The notes under the pieces were generated by a model. The model saw only the letters and a program-made list of their open reading frames with translations. It ran no database searches and was not told where the DNA came from. Positions 15,523-25,099 of a DNA stretch of 64,000 nt are shown here, in pieces (the stretch's first letter is position 1; each line of letters begins with the position of its first letter). Source of the stretch: Alicycliphilus denitrificans_A (GTDB taxonomy: Bacteria > Pseudomonadota > Gammaproteobacteria > Burkholderiales > Burkholderiaceae_C). A program made the translations under genes and the position numbers. The stretch spans positions 3,162,001-3,226,000 of the forward strand of contig NZ_CP126238.1 of the NCBI RefSeq assembly GCF_044792555.1, read 5' to 3'.

Positions 15523-15621
15523 ATGTTTGCCGCCCGCCCGTTTCCGCTGAAGAACAAGCCTGCCCCCACGGCAGCGCCGGCCGCGCGCGCAATCACCAAA
15601 ACCACGACCATTAAGGGCTGA
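15523..15621 (+). CDS. Putative leader peptide of asd (Thr/Ile/Lys-rich)
   Basis: A 32-residue open frame, MFAARPFPLKNKPAP onward, ending AITKTTTIKG. Four Thr, two Ile and two Lys codons fall within the last ten. Thr, Ile and Lys are end products of the pathway that starts with aspartate semialdehyde, and asd follows 109 bases later, so this looks like an attenuator leader peptide. There is no good Shine-Dalgarno; a leaderless start is possible. It could also be a chance frame. Confidence 0.45.
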   Translation: MFAARPFPLKNKPAPTAAPAARAITKTTTIKG

Positions 15622-15626
15622 TCCAG

Positions 15627-15710
15627 CTCCGGCATCGTCGTGCGCCCTCCCTGGCCCAGACGAGCCGGGGGTGAACAGAAAAGCCCCCCCGCGGTCGGGC
15701 ACTGTTTCTT
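15627..15710 (+). promoter_or_regulatory. Candidate attenuator hairpins upstream of asd
   Basis: Hairpin 1: CCGGC (15629-15633) and TCGTC (15635-15639) pair with GACGA and GCCGG (15659-15668), one A bulged. Its right arm runs into CGGGGG (15666-15671), which can instead pair with CCCCCG (15686-15691). That alternative competes with a small hairpin CCCG / CGGG (15688-15699) followed by TTTCTT. Mutually exclusive structures after a regulatory-codon peptide are the layout of an attenuator; the terminator itself is weak. Confidence 0.4.
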
Positions 15711-15730
15711 AAACTGAAAGGGCGTTGAAA

Positions 15731-16861
15731 ATGAGCAAGTTGGTAGGTTTGGTCGGCTGGCGCGGCATGGTCGGCTCGGTCCTCATGGACCGCATGAAGC
15801 ATGAGAAGGACTTCGATCTGATCGAGCCCCTGTTCTTCTCCACCTCGAACGCGGGCGGCAAGGCCCCGGCCATGGCCAAGAACGAGACCGCGCTGAAGGA
15901 TGCGTTCGACATTGAGCAGCTCAAGCGCTGCGACATCATCATCACCGCCCAGGGCGGCGACTACACCAGCGAGGTCTTCCCCAAGCTGCGCGCCGCCGGC
16001 TGGAAGGGCCACTGGATCGACGCCGCCTCCACGCTGCGCATGAAGGACGACGCGGTCATCATCCTCGACCCCGTCAACATGCCCGTAATCAAGAACGCGC
16101 TGGCCAAGGGCGGCAACAACTGGGTGGGCGGCAACTGCACCGTGTCGTGCATGCTGATGGGCGTGGGCGCGCTGTACAAGGCCGGCCTCGTCGAATGGAT
16201 GAGCACCCAGACCTACCAGGCCGCCAGCGGCGGGGGCGCGCAGCACATGCGCGAGCTGCTGGCGCAGTTCGGCACGCTGAACCACGAGGTGCGCGATCTG
16301 CTGGCCGACCCGACCAGCGCCATCCTGGAGATCGACCGCAAGGTGATCGGCAAGCAACGCGGGCTCGAGGACGCCGAGAAGGCCAATTTCGGCGTGCCGC
16401 TGGGTGGCTCGCTGATTCCCTGGATCGACAAGGATCTGGGCAACGGCATGAGCCGCGAGGAATGGAAGGGCGGCGCCGAGACCAACAAGATCCTGGGCCA
16501 GGGCGAGGGCTTCGGCACCCCGGCCGTACCGGTGGACGGTTTTTGCGTGCGCATTGGCGCCATGCGCTGCCACAGCCAGGCGCTGACCTTCAAGCTCAAG
16601 AAGGATGTGCCCGTGGCCGACATCGAGGCCATGATCGCCGCCGACAACGACTGGGTGAAGGTGGTGCCGAACAACCGCGAGGACACCATGCGCGACCTGA
16701 CCCCCGTGGCCGTGACCGGCACGCTGACGATTCCCGTCGGCCGCATCCGCAAGATGGCCATGGGCCCCGAGTACCTGGGCGCCTTCACCATCGGCGACCA
16801 GCTGCTGTGGGGCGCGGCCGAGCCCCTGCGCCGCATGCTGCGCATCCTGCTGGACGCCTGA
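15731..16861 (+). CDS. asd: Aspartate-semialdehyde dehydrogenase
   Basis: 376 residues, the Gram-negative AsdA type. It reduces aspartyl phosphate to aspartate semialdehyde, the branch point to lysine/diaminopimelate, threonine, methionine and isoleucine. N-terminal NADP-binding LVGLVGWRGMVGSVLMDRM; catalytic Cys in GGNCTVSCMLMG; QAASGGGAQHMREL and RCHSQALTFKL follow. ATG 15731 is used; the TTG 6 bases upstream is unlikely. It is preceded by the possible attenuator and followed by a palindromic hairpin before fimV. Confidence 0.97.
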   Translation: MSKLVGLVGWRGMVGSVLMDRMKHEKDFDLIEPLFFSTSNAGGKAPAMAKNETALKDAFDIEQLKRCDIIITAQGGDYTSEVFPKLRAAGWKGHWIDAASTLRMKDDAVIILDPVNMPVIKNALAKGGNNWVGGNCTVSCMLMGVGALYKAGLVEWMSTQTYQAASGGGAQHMRELLAQFGTLNHEVRDLLADPTSAILEIDRKVIGKQRGLEDAEKANFGVPLGGSLIPWIDKDLGNGMSREEWKGGAETNKILGQGEGFGTPAVPVDGFCVRIGAMRCHSQALTFKLKKDVPVADIEAMIAADNDWVKVVPNNREDTMRDLTPVAVTGTLTIPVGRIRKMAMGPEYLGAFTIGDQLLWGAAEPLRRMLRILLDA

Positions 16862-16872
16862 TGCCCGCGGAC

Positions 16873-16892
16873 GGCGCCACCGCGGTGGCGCC
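16873..16892 (+). terminator. Palindrome after asd
   Basis: GGCGCCACCGCGGTGGCGCC, a perfect 20-base palindrome 11 bases after the asd stop. There is no T-run, so it may be an RNA 3' end stabiliser or a Rho-assisted stop. The rest of 16893-17075 shows nothing clear. Confidence 0.45.
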
Positions 16893-17075
16893 GCTTATCA
16901 TCGGCGGCGGCTCCATGCCCTGTTTGCCCATCGTTGCCTGTTACCAACAGGCCGGGCCGCTTTTCATTCCTTCCAACAGGGCAGGGAGAGGCGCTCCATC
17001 GCCTCGGCTTGTCAGTGCAAGTCGTTGATGCTATGGTGCTTTTACACATTTTCACGCTCTGGAGCAGATCTTGAC

Positions 17076-19808
17076 ATGACGTCAAAAGCACCGCTCCACA
17101 CGACTGCACCCATATCCTCATTCGTCGCACACATGCATCGCTGGAAATTTTCTGTACTGGCCACCGCGGCCATTCTGTCGGCCGGCCTGTTCAGTACCGA
17201 TGCCCGTGCCCTGGCGCTGGGGCGCGTGAACGTGCAGTCGGCGTTGGGTGAGCCGCTGCGCGCCGAGATCGAACTGCCGCAGATCACGGCCGCCGAGGCC
17301 GAATCGCTGCGCGTGAGCACCGCACGCCCGGAAGCGTTCCGCGCCCAGGGCCTGGAATATTCGCCGGTGATTGGCAACGTGCAGGTGCAACTGCAGCGCC
17401 GCGCTGATGGCTCCATGGTGCTGCGCTTGAGCAGTGCCCGCCCCATCAACGAGCCCTTTGTGGACATGGTGATCGATGCCACCTGGAGCTCCGGCCACAT
17501 CATGCGCAGCTACACGATGCTGTTCGACCCGCCGGCACAAAGTCGCACGCCAGCCGCTGTCACGGTGGCACCGCAGGTGACCGCCCCGCGGCCCGAAGTC
17601 GCCCAACCCGCACCGCGCCCAGCTGCGGCGCCTTCGGTCGCTCCGGCCGCGCCCGCCGCGGCCGCACCCACACCCCGTCCCGCCCCGCAGGCCGCACCCA
17701 CACCCCGCCCTGCCCCGCAGGCGGCACGCGCACCCAGTCGCCCAGCCACGGCCGAAACCCCTGCCGCTGGCAGTGATTCACTCAAGGTGCGCCCCGGCGA
17801 CACTGCCGGTCGCATTGCCAACGCCCACCGCCCGGCCAGCGTTTCGCTCGATCAGATGCTGGTCGCCATGGCCCAGACCAATCCCCACGCCTTCATCGAC
17901 GGCAACGTCAACCGCCTGCGCTCGGGCGTGGTGTTGCAAATGCCCGATGAGGCCAGCGCACAGGCCACCCCGGCCGCCGAAGCGCGCCAGATCGTCGCCG
18001 CACAAAGCCAGGACTTCAACGAATACCGTCGCCGCATGGCCAGCGCCGTCCCCAGCGCCGAGGTGGCAGCCGCCAAGCGCTCTGCCCGCGGCACCGTGCA
18101 GGCGCAGGTCGACGAATCCAAGCCGGCAGCAGCCAGCCCCGACAAGCTCACCCTGTCCAAGGGCGGCGTGCAGGCCCGCAAGGCTGACGAGCAACTGGCC
18201 CGCGACAAGCAGGCAGACCAGAACACGGCCCGCCTGGCCGAGTTGTCCAAGAACATCACCGAGCTCAACCAGCTCAGCGGCGCATCGGCGCAGGCCGGCG
18301 CCCCCGCAACCGCCAGCCCCCCCGGGATTGCCATGCCCGCACCTGCAGGGCTGCCGGCAACCACTACGCCAGCGCAGTCCAGCACCGAAGCGCCCCCCGC
18401 GCCCGCAGCGGCTGCCCGCGTAGCCTCGGAGGCCGTGGCGCAGGCATCCCCCCCCGCACCCGCTGCAGCCGCCGCACCCAAGCCTGCCGTGCAACCAGCA
18501 ACGCACGAAGAACCCAGCTTTTTCGACTCGCTCACCGAAGACCCGCTGCAGACGGGTGGCGCTCTTGCCCTGGTGCTGGCATTACTCGGCTATGGCGGCT
18601 ACCGCGTCGCCCAAAGCCGGCGCAAGCAGGGCGCCGTAGACAGCTCCTTCCTGAGCAACAGCGCTCACCCGGACTCCTTTTTCGACGCCAGCGGCGGCCG
18701 ACATGTGGACACGGCCGACAGCCGCCTGACCACGGGGGCATCGTCCATGATCTACTCGCCCAGCCAGCTCGATGTGGGAGGCGACGTGGATCCCGTAGCC
18801 GAGGCTGACGTGTACCTGGCCTATGGCCGCGATCTGCAGGCCGAGGAAATCCTCAGGGAGGCCATGCGCCACAACCCCGAGCGCGTGCAAATCCCTGCGA
18901 AACTGGCCGAAATCTACGCCAAGCGCCAGGATCACAAGGCACTGGAATCCGCTGCGGCGGACGTGTTCCGCCTGACCAACGGCCAGGGCACCGAGTGGGC
19001 ACGCGTCTCGGAATTGGGCCGCACACTGGATCCTGGGAATGCGCTGTACCAGCCAGGTGGCCGTCCGGCCACATTGGCGGATGCCGACCCGCCAGCCACC
19101 TCGGCCACCACTTTCCCCAGCACCCTGCCGGTGGCACCGGCCATAGCCATCACCACCGACCCCGATTCCGTACTGCCGGATCTGGATCTCGATCTGGACT
19201 TGGATCTGGATCTGCACGAAGCGCCGCCGGCCTCGGCCCCTGCACCCAGCGCCTTCGCCATGGCCGCAGCCGCCAACGAACAGGCAGCAACCCAAGCCGC
19301 CGCAGCAGAGCCAGCCACCAGCCTAGAGCCCCTCCCTGCGCTGGATTTGGCGGACCTGGATTTGGGTGACCTGGAACCAGGCCAGCAAGAGCCGGTGACT
19401 GAGCCTGCCGAGGGCGCGCCCGAGCCTGACGAAATCGCCCCCCTCACGACCGAGCCTACGCCACTGGAGTTCGAGGCCGATGCGCTGGCGCTGATGGACC
19501 CGGTCGCTGCCCCGCTTGCCGATAACGACGTCAAGGACTCGTCCCCGGCACCTTTGGAGTTCGACCTGGGCGATCTGACGCTGGATCTCAGCGTGCCCGC
19601 CGAGCCCACTCCCCCGCCGCAGACGGAGGCAAGTGCCGCCACCGAGGCCCTGCCCGACAACCCTCTGGCCACCAAGCTCGCCCTCGCCGAAGAGTTCGAC
19701 ACCATTGGCGACAGCGAGGGCGCACGCACCCTGGTGGAGGAGGTGATCGCCGAGGCCTCGGGCGAGCTCAAGGCCCGTGCCCAGCGCCTGCTGGCCCAGC
19801 TCGGCTGA
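17076..19808 (+). CDS. fimV: FimV-family peptidoglycan-binding / type IV pilus and polarity protein
   Basis: 910 residues from ATG 17076 (GGAG 11 bases before); ATG 17133 is the alternative and would place the signal peptide at the N-terminus. Order: signal sequence FSVLATAAILSAGLFSTDARA; FimV periplasmic domain (LGRVNVQSALGEPLRAEIEL to about residue 150); Pro/Ala-rich linker with a tandem APTPRPAPQA repeat; LysM-like segment LKVRPGDTAGRIANAHRP; one membrane helix (GGALALVLALLGYGGYRVAQ); cytoplasmic TPR-like region (VYLAYGRDLQAEEILREAM); acidic linker with LDLDLDLDLDLD; and the conserved C-terminal FimV domain NPLATKLALAEEFDTIGDSE. FimV organises pole-localised pilus and signalling proteins. 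Position between asd and truA matches pseudomonads. Confidence 0.93.
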   Translation: MTSKAPLHTTAPISSFVAHMHRWKFSVLATAAILSAGLFSTDARALALGRVNVQSALGEPLRAEIELPQITAAEAESLRVSTARPEAFRAQGLEYSPVIGNVQVQLQRRADGSMVLRLSSARPINEPFVDMVIDATWSSGHIMRSYTMLFDPPAQSRTPAAVTVAPQVTAPRPEVAQPAPRPAAAPSVAPAAPAAAAPTPRPAPQAAPTPRPAPQAARAPSRPATAETPAAGSDSLKVRPGDTAGRIANAHRPASVSLDQMLVAMAQTNPHAFIDGNVNRLRSGVVLQMPDEASAQATPAAEARQIVAAQSQDFNEYRRRMASAVPSAEVAAAKRSARGTVQAQVDESKPAAASPDKLTLSKGGVQARKADEQLARDKQADQNTARLAELSKNITELNQLSGASAQAGAPATASPPGIAMPAPAGLPATTTPAQSSTEAPPAPAAAARVASEAVAQASPPAPAAAAAPKPAVQPATHEEPSFFDSLTEDPLQTGGALALVLALLGYGGYRVAQSRRKQGAVDSSFLSNSAHPDSFFDASGGRHVDTADSRLTTGASSMIYSPSQLDVGGDVDPVAEADVYLAYGRDLQAEEILREAMRHNPERVQIPAKLAEIYAKRQDHKALESAAADVFRLTNGQGTEWARVSELGRTLDPGNALYQPGGRPATLADADPPATSATTFPSTLPVAPAIAITTDPDSVLPDLDLDLDLDLDLHEAPPASAPAPSAFAMAAAANEQAATQAAAAEPATSLEPLPALDLADLDLGDLEPGQQEPVTEPAEGAPEPDEIAPLTTEPTPLEFEADALALMDPVAAPLADNDVKDSSPAPLEFDLGDLTLDLSVPAEPTPPPQTEASAATEALPDNPLATKLALAEEFDTIGDSEGARTLVEEVIAEASGELKARAQRLLAQLG

Positions 19809-19878
19809 TGCGCGCCCATGCACGCGCGCACGGCCCGCGCCGGGCCGACGCAGCACTTGAACCCCTGGGGGGCATGCC

Positions 19879-20703
19879 ATGAGGGTGGCCCTGGGCGTCA
19901 GCTACAACGGCCAGGCCTATAGCGGCTGGCAAAGCCAGCCCGGCGGCAACACCGTGCAAGACCATCTCGAAGCGGCCCTGGGCCGCTTTGCCACTCACAA
20001 GGTGGCCACCCTTTGCGCCGGCCGCACCGACGCCGGCGTGCACGGCCTGATGCAGGTGGTGCACTTCGACACCGAACTGCAGCGCGCGCCGTTTTCCTGG
20101 GTGCGCGGCACCAACACCTTCCTGCCACGCGACATCGCCGTGCAATGGGCCCAGAGCGTGCCCGACGCCTTCCACTCGCGCGCCTGCGCCGTGGCGCGCC
20201 GCTATGCCTATGTGCTGCTGCAGTCGCCCGTGCGCCCCAGCGTGGACGCGGGACGCGTGGGCTGGGTGTTCCACGCGCTCGATGAAGACGCCATGACGCA
20301 GGCCGTGCAGCACCTGCTGGGCGAGCACGACTTCAGCTCGTTTCGCGCCAGCGCCTGCCAGGCCAAGTCGCCCGTCAAGACGCTGCAACGCATCGCCATC
20401 ACGCGCCGCGCCCCGCCCGCCGGCGAATCGGCCGGCAACCATGGCTGCACGCCCTGCTACTGGCGCTTCGAGTTCGAGGGCAATGCCTTTTTGCACCACA
20501 TGATCCGCAACATCATGGGTTGCCTCGTCGCTATAGGCCAGGGCGCGCACCCACCCGAGTGGATGCGCGAGGTGCGCGAGGCGCGTTCGCGCGACGCCGC
20601 GGCGCCCACGTTCTCGCCGGACGGCCTGTACTTCCTGGGGCCGGTGTATGGCCCCGAGTGGGGCCTGCCCACGCGCACGGCTGCGTATGATTGGCTGCCA
20701 TGA
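19879..20703 (+). CDS. truA: tRNA pseudouridine synthase A
   Basis: 274 residues. Makes pseudouridine at positions 38-40 of the tRNA anticodon arm. N-terminal RVALGVSYNGQAYSGWQ; catalytic Asp in CAGRTDAGVHGLMQV; ARRYAYVLL and the C-terminal NAFLHHMIRNIMGCLVAIG are family motifs. Its stop overlaps the trpF start (ATGA). Confidence 0.97.
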   Translation: MRVALGVSYNGQAYSGWQSQPGGNTVQDHLEAALGRFATHKVATLCAGRTDAGVHGLMQVVHFDTELQRAPFSWVRGTNTFLPRDIAVQWAQSVPDAFHSRACAVARRYAYVLLQSPVRPSVDAGRVGWVFHALDEDAMTQAVQHLLGEHDFSSFRASACQAKSPVKTLQRIAITRRAPPAGESAGNHGCTPCYWRFEFEGNAFLHHMIRNIMGCLVAIGQGAHPPEWMREVREARSRDAAAPTFSPDGLYFLGPVYGPEWGLPTRTAAYDWLP

Positions 20704-21426
20704 GCAGCCCCTCCCCCATTACCTCTGCCACCCGCACCCGTATCAAGATCTGCGGCCTGACGCGCGAGCAGGACGTGGACGCCGCCGTGGCCGCGGGCGC
20801 GGATGCCGTCGGCTTCGTGCTCTACGCGAAAAGCCCGCGCGCCGTCACGCCCGGGCGCGCGGCAGAGCTGGCTCGGCGCCTGCCGCCCTTTGTCACGCCG
20901 GTGCTGCTATTCGTGAACGCAAAAGCTACTGAAGTGATAGCTGCAAGCGATTGCGTACCGGGCGCTACAGTGCAATTTCATGGTGAAGAATCAGCCGAGG
21001 ACTGCTGGGCCGCCAGCGACAGTGGGCGCATTCCCTACCTGCGCGCGGCGCGCATTCCGCTGGGTGATGAGGGCCTCCAGTTCGACCTCGTAGAATATGC
21101 CCATGTTCACTCCCGCGCCCGTGCCATCCTGCTCGACGCCCATGTCGACGGCTATGGCGGTGGCGGCAAGGCATTCAATTGGTCACTCCTTCCACCAAGC
21201 GTCGACTCTCACCTCGTTTTAAGTGGTGGACTCACGCCTGCAAACGTGACCGATGGCATCTTGCAGGTGCGCCCGCGAGGCCTCTCGCTGGCGGTTGACG
21301 TCAGTTCCGGCGTGGAGCTTGACGGCCCCGATGGCAGGCTGCTGCGGGGCATCAAGGACGCCGACAAGATCCAGCGCTTCGTGGCCGCCGTGCGCGCGGC
21401 CGACGAGCAACTTGGCAAAGAATTCC

Positions 21427-21434
<8 letters not shown>
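20700..21434 (+). CDS. trpF: Phosphoribosylanthranilate isomerase
   Basis: 244 residues, a TIM barrel catalysing the third step of tryptophan synthesis. Active-site Cys in RIKICGLTREQD; LFVN and VQFHGEE strands; YGGGGKAFNW phosphate loop; LSGGLTPANV. Oddity: bases 20925-20981 (about residues 75-94, KATEVIAASDCVPGATVQFH) are an exact-length, in-frame copy of the 57-bp dispersed element, with AT-rich codons unlike the rest of the gene. The segment has the normal family length, so the enzyme is probably functional. Overlaps truA (ATGA) and trpB (8 bases). Confidence 0.95.
20925..20981 (+). repeat. 57-bp dispersed element, copy 3, inside trpF
   Basis: GCTACT-N6-ATAGCTG-N2-AGCGATT-N7-GGGCGCT-N9-TTTCAT aligns without gaps to copy 8 (44827-44883). 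It is translated in frame as part of TrpF. Confidence 0.75.
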
Positions 21435-22691
<1,257 letters not shown>

Positions 22692-22695
<4 letters not shown>

Positions 22696-23501
22696 GCCGC
22701 ATTGCAGACACCTTCGCCGCACTGCAAGAAAAGGGCCGCAAGGCGCTGATCCCCTACGTGACGGCGGGCTTCCCGTTCGCCGACATCACGCCCGCACTGA
22801 TGCACGGCATGGTCGAGGCCGGCGCCGACGTGATCGAGCTTGGCGTGCCCTTCTCCGACCCCATGGCCGACGGCCCGGTGATCCAGAAGGCGGGCGAGAA
22901 GGCCCTGTCCCTGGGCATTGGGCTGACCCAGGTGCTGGACATGGTGCGCAGCTTCCGCCAGCGCAACCAGACCACGCCCGTGGTACTGATGGGCTACGCC
23001 AACCCCGTGGAACGCTACGAGCAGCGCCACGGCCAGGGTGCGTTCGCGCGCGATGCCGGCGCGGCCGGCGTGGACGGCGTGCTGGTCGTGGACTACCCGC
23101 CCGAGGAATGCGAGCAGTTTGCCGCCGAGCTGCGCGCGCACGGCATCGACCTGATCTTCCTGCTCGCCCCCACCTCCACGCCCGAGCGCATGCAGCAGGT
23201 AGCGCGCGTGGCCAGCGGCTACGTGTACTACGTCTCGCTCAAGGGCGTGACGGGCTCGGGCGCGCTCGATACCGCCGCCGTCGAGGCCATGCTGCCGCGC
23301 ATCCGCGAGCATGTGAAGATCCCCGTCGGCGTAGGCTTCGGCATCCGCGACGCGGCCACGGCCCAGGCCATAGGCCGCGTGGCCGACGCCGTGGTCATAG
23401 GCAGCCGCATCATCGGCCTCATCGAGGACCAGCCACACGAGAAGGTGGTCGGCATCACGGTGGACTTCCTGCGCCAGGTGCGCAAGGTGCTGGACACATA
23501 A
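22692..23501 (+). CDS. trpA: Tryptophan synthase alpha chain
   Basis: 269 residues. Cleaves indole-3-glycerol phosphate and passes indole to TrpB. Catalytic Glu in VIELGVPFSDP and Asp in DPMADGPVIQ; GYVYYVSLKGVTGSG and GVGFGIRDA loops are intact. Starts within the trpB stop (ATGA). A hairpin separates it from accD. Confidence 0.98.
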
Positions 23502-23508
23502 TTGCACC

Positions 23509-23534
23509 CCGGCGCGCGCTACGGCCCGCGCCGG
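23509..23534 (+). other. Hairpin between trpA and accD
   Basis: CCGGCGCG / CGCGCCGG, 8-bp stem with a 10-base loop and no T-run. Probably a partial stop or mRNA processing point in the trp-accD transcript. Confidence 0.45.
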
Positions 23535-23557
23535 CTGAGACCCCAGAAAGAAAATCC

Positions 23558-24430
23558 ATGTCCTGGCTCGAAAAACTCCTGCCCTCCAAAATCCAGCAGA
23601 CCAACCCCACCGAGCGCCGCCAGATGCCCGAGGGCCTGTGGGTCAAGTGCCCCAGCTGCGATAACGTGCTCTACAAGACCGACCTGGAGCACAACCAGAA
23701 TGTCTGCCCGAAATGCGGCCACCACCACCGCATTGGCGCGCGCGCGCGGCTCAATGCCTTCCTTGATGGCGAAGGCCGCTACGAGATCGGCCAGGAGGTG
23801 CTGCCCGTCGACGCCCTCAAGTTCAAGGACAGCCGCAAATACCCCGAACGCCTGAAAGAGGCGCTGGAGAACACCGGCGAGACCGACGCCCTCGTGGTCA
23901 TGGGCGGTGCCGTCAAGAGCATCAACGTCGTGGCGGCCTGCTTCGAGTTCGACTTCATGGGCGGCTCCATGGGCTCGGTCGTGGGCGAGCGCTTCGTGCG
24001 CGGCGTGGAGACCGCCATCGAGCAGAAGGTGCCCTTTATCTGCTTCACCGCCACCGGCGGCGCGCGCATGCAGGAAGGCCTGCTGTCGCTGATGCAAATG
24101 GCCAAGACCAACGCCGCGCTCACGCGTCTGGCCAAGAAGGGCCTGCCCTACATCAGCGTGCTGACCGACCCGACCATGGGCGGCGTGTCGGCCGGCTTCG
24201 CCTTCGTGGGCGACATCGTGATCGCCGAGCCCAAGGCCCTGATCGGCTTTGCCGGCCCGCGCGTGATCGAATCCACCGTGCGCGTGACCCTGCCCGAGGG
24301 TTTCCAGCGCGCCGAATTCCTGCAGACCAAGGGCGCCGTGGACTTCATCTGCGACCGCCGCGAGCTGCGCCAGACCATGGCGCAATGCCTGTCCATGCTG
24401 CAGCGCCTGCCGGCGGATGCCGTAGCCTGA
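23558..24430 (+). CDS. accD: Acetyl-CoA carboxylase carboxyltransferase subunit beta
   Basis: 290 residues. With AccA it moves carboxyl from biotin to acetyl-CoA, making malonyl-CoA for fatty acids. The N-terminal zinc ribbon is intact: CPSC and CPKC at residues 31, 34, 50 and 53. The crotonase-type carboxyltransferase domain follows (TATGGARMQEGLLSLMQM, DPTMGGVSAGFAF). Start MSWLEKLLPSKI is typical. It ends the operon at a strong terminator; folC, the neighbour I would expect in related genomes, is not here. Confidence 0.97.
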   Translation: MSWLEKLLPSKIQQTNPTERRQMPEGLWVKCPSCDNVLYKTDLEHNQNVCPKCGHHHRIGARARLNAFLDGEGRYEIGQEVLPVDALKFKDSRKYPERLKEALENTGETDALVVMGGAVKSINVVAACFEFDFMGGSMGSVVGERFVRGVETAIEQKVPFICFTATGGARMQEGLLSLMQMAKTNAALTRLAKKGLPYISVLTDPTMGGVSAGFAFVGDIVIAEPKALIGFAGPRVIESTVRVTLPEGFQRAEFLQTKGAVDFICDRRELRQTMAQCLSMLQRLPADAVA

Positions 24431-24452
24431 ACAAGCCAAAAACCATAGCGCC

Positions 24453-24488
24453 AAGCGCCTGATGGACAACGTCCACAGGCGCTTTTTT
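24453..24488 (+). terminator. Rho-independent terminator after accD
   Basis: AAGCGCCTG / CAGGCGCTT outer stem around an inner TGGAC / GTCCA stem, followed by TTTTTT. It closes the trp-accD operon and marks the left edge of the accessory island. Confidence 0.88.
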
Positions 24489-24646
24489 CATTCCCTTGTG
24501 CGCGCACGGCACCTGCGCCCACAACACCTGATGCACGCGAAACCGCAAGCCCTTCGCGATCGCCCAAGCATCGCGACACAACGTGTCGCCCCTTCTGCCT
24601 ACAGTCCTCCTCGCACCAACGCATGGCGCTGGAAACCCACCAGAAA

Positions 24647-24703
24647 GCATCAAAAATGATAGCTGCATACGCTTGCAACAAAAGCATTACAAGCGCATTC
24701 AGT
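24647..24703 (+). repeat. 57-bp dispersed element, copy 4
   Basis: GCATCA-N6-ATAGCTG-N2-TACGCTT-N7-AAGCATT-N9-TTCAGT, ending 21 bases before the cold-shock-like gene. Confidence 0.8.
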
Positions 24704-24724
24704 ACAAATCAGAAAGGGACCCTC

Positions 24725-24991
24725 ATGAGAGGACAGGTTCTCGCTTTCAGCGAAGAGAAAAAAATCGGCGTCGTCGCAGCGGCCGACGGCCCGCACCGGC
24801 TTTTCCACGTCAACGACTGGCGGGGCATGGCGCCGCCCCAACTCGGTATGGCCGTGAACTTCAGCATCGATGAAGACGGCCGCGCACGCCAAGTCCAACT
24901 GATTGGACTGCCCGAGTCCGCAGCCACCACTGCTGAGTCGGCCCAACGACTCACACAGTCGACCAATCCGCACACAAATGCTGCGGAATAA
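24725..24991 (+). CDS. Small cold-shock-domain-like protein
   Basis: 88 residues, cytosolic. The first 60 residues resemble a cold-shock/OB fold: RGQVLAFSEEKKIGVVAAAD aligns with the KGxVKWFNxxKGFGFI pattern, and FHVNDWRG sits where FVHxS would be; the aromatic RNA-binding residues are only partly kept. The C-terminal 25 residues are low complexity. The start at 24725 has AAGGGA 7 bases upstream. It stands alone between accD and the WYL regulator and may bind RNA or single-stranded DNA; this is inference from fold resemblance. Confidence 0.6.
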   Translation: MRGQVLAFSEEKKIGVVAAADGPHRLFHVNDWRGMAPPQLGMAVNFSIDEDGRARQVQLIGLPESAATTAESAQRLTQSTNPHTNAAE

Positions 24992-25099
24992 ATATCACAC
25001 ATATTTACATATACTCACAAAAAGCTCTTTCGCGCATCGACACAACCAGTCGCACACCGCTCCTACAGTCCCCATCACCACCCTATCTGCCCTTCGCAC

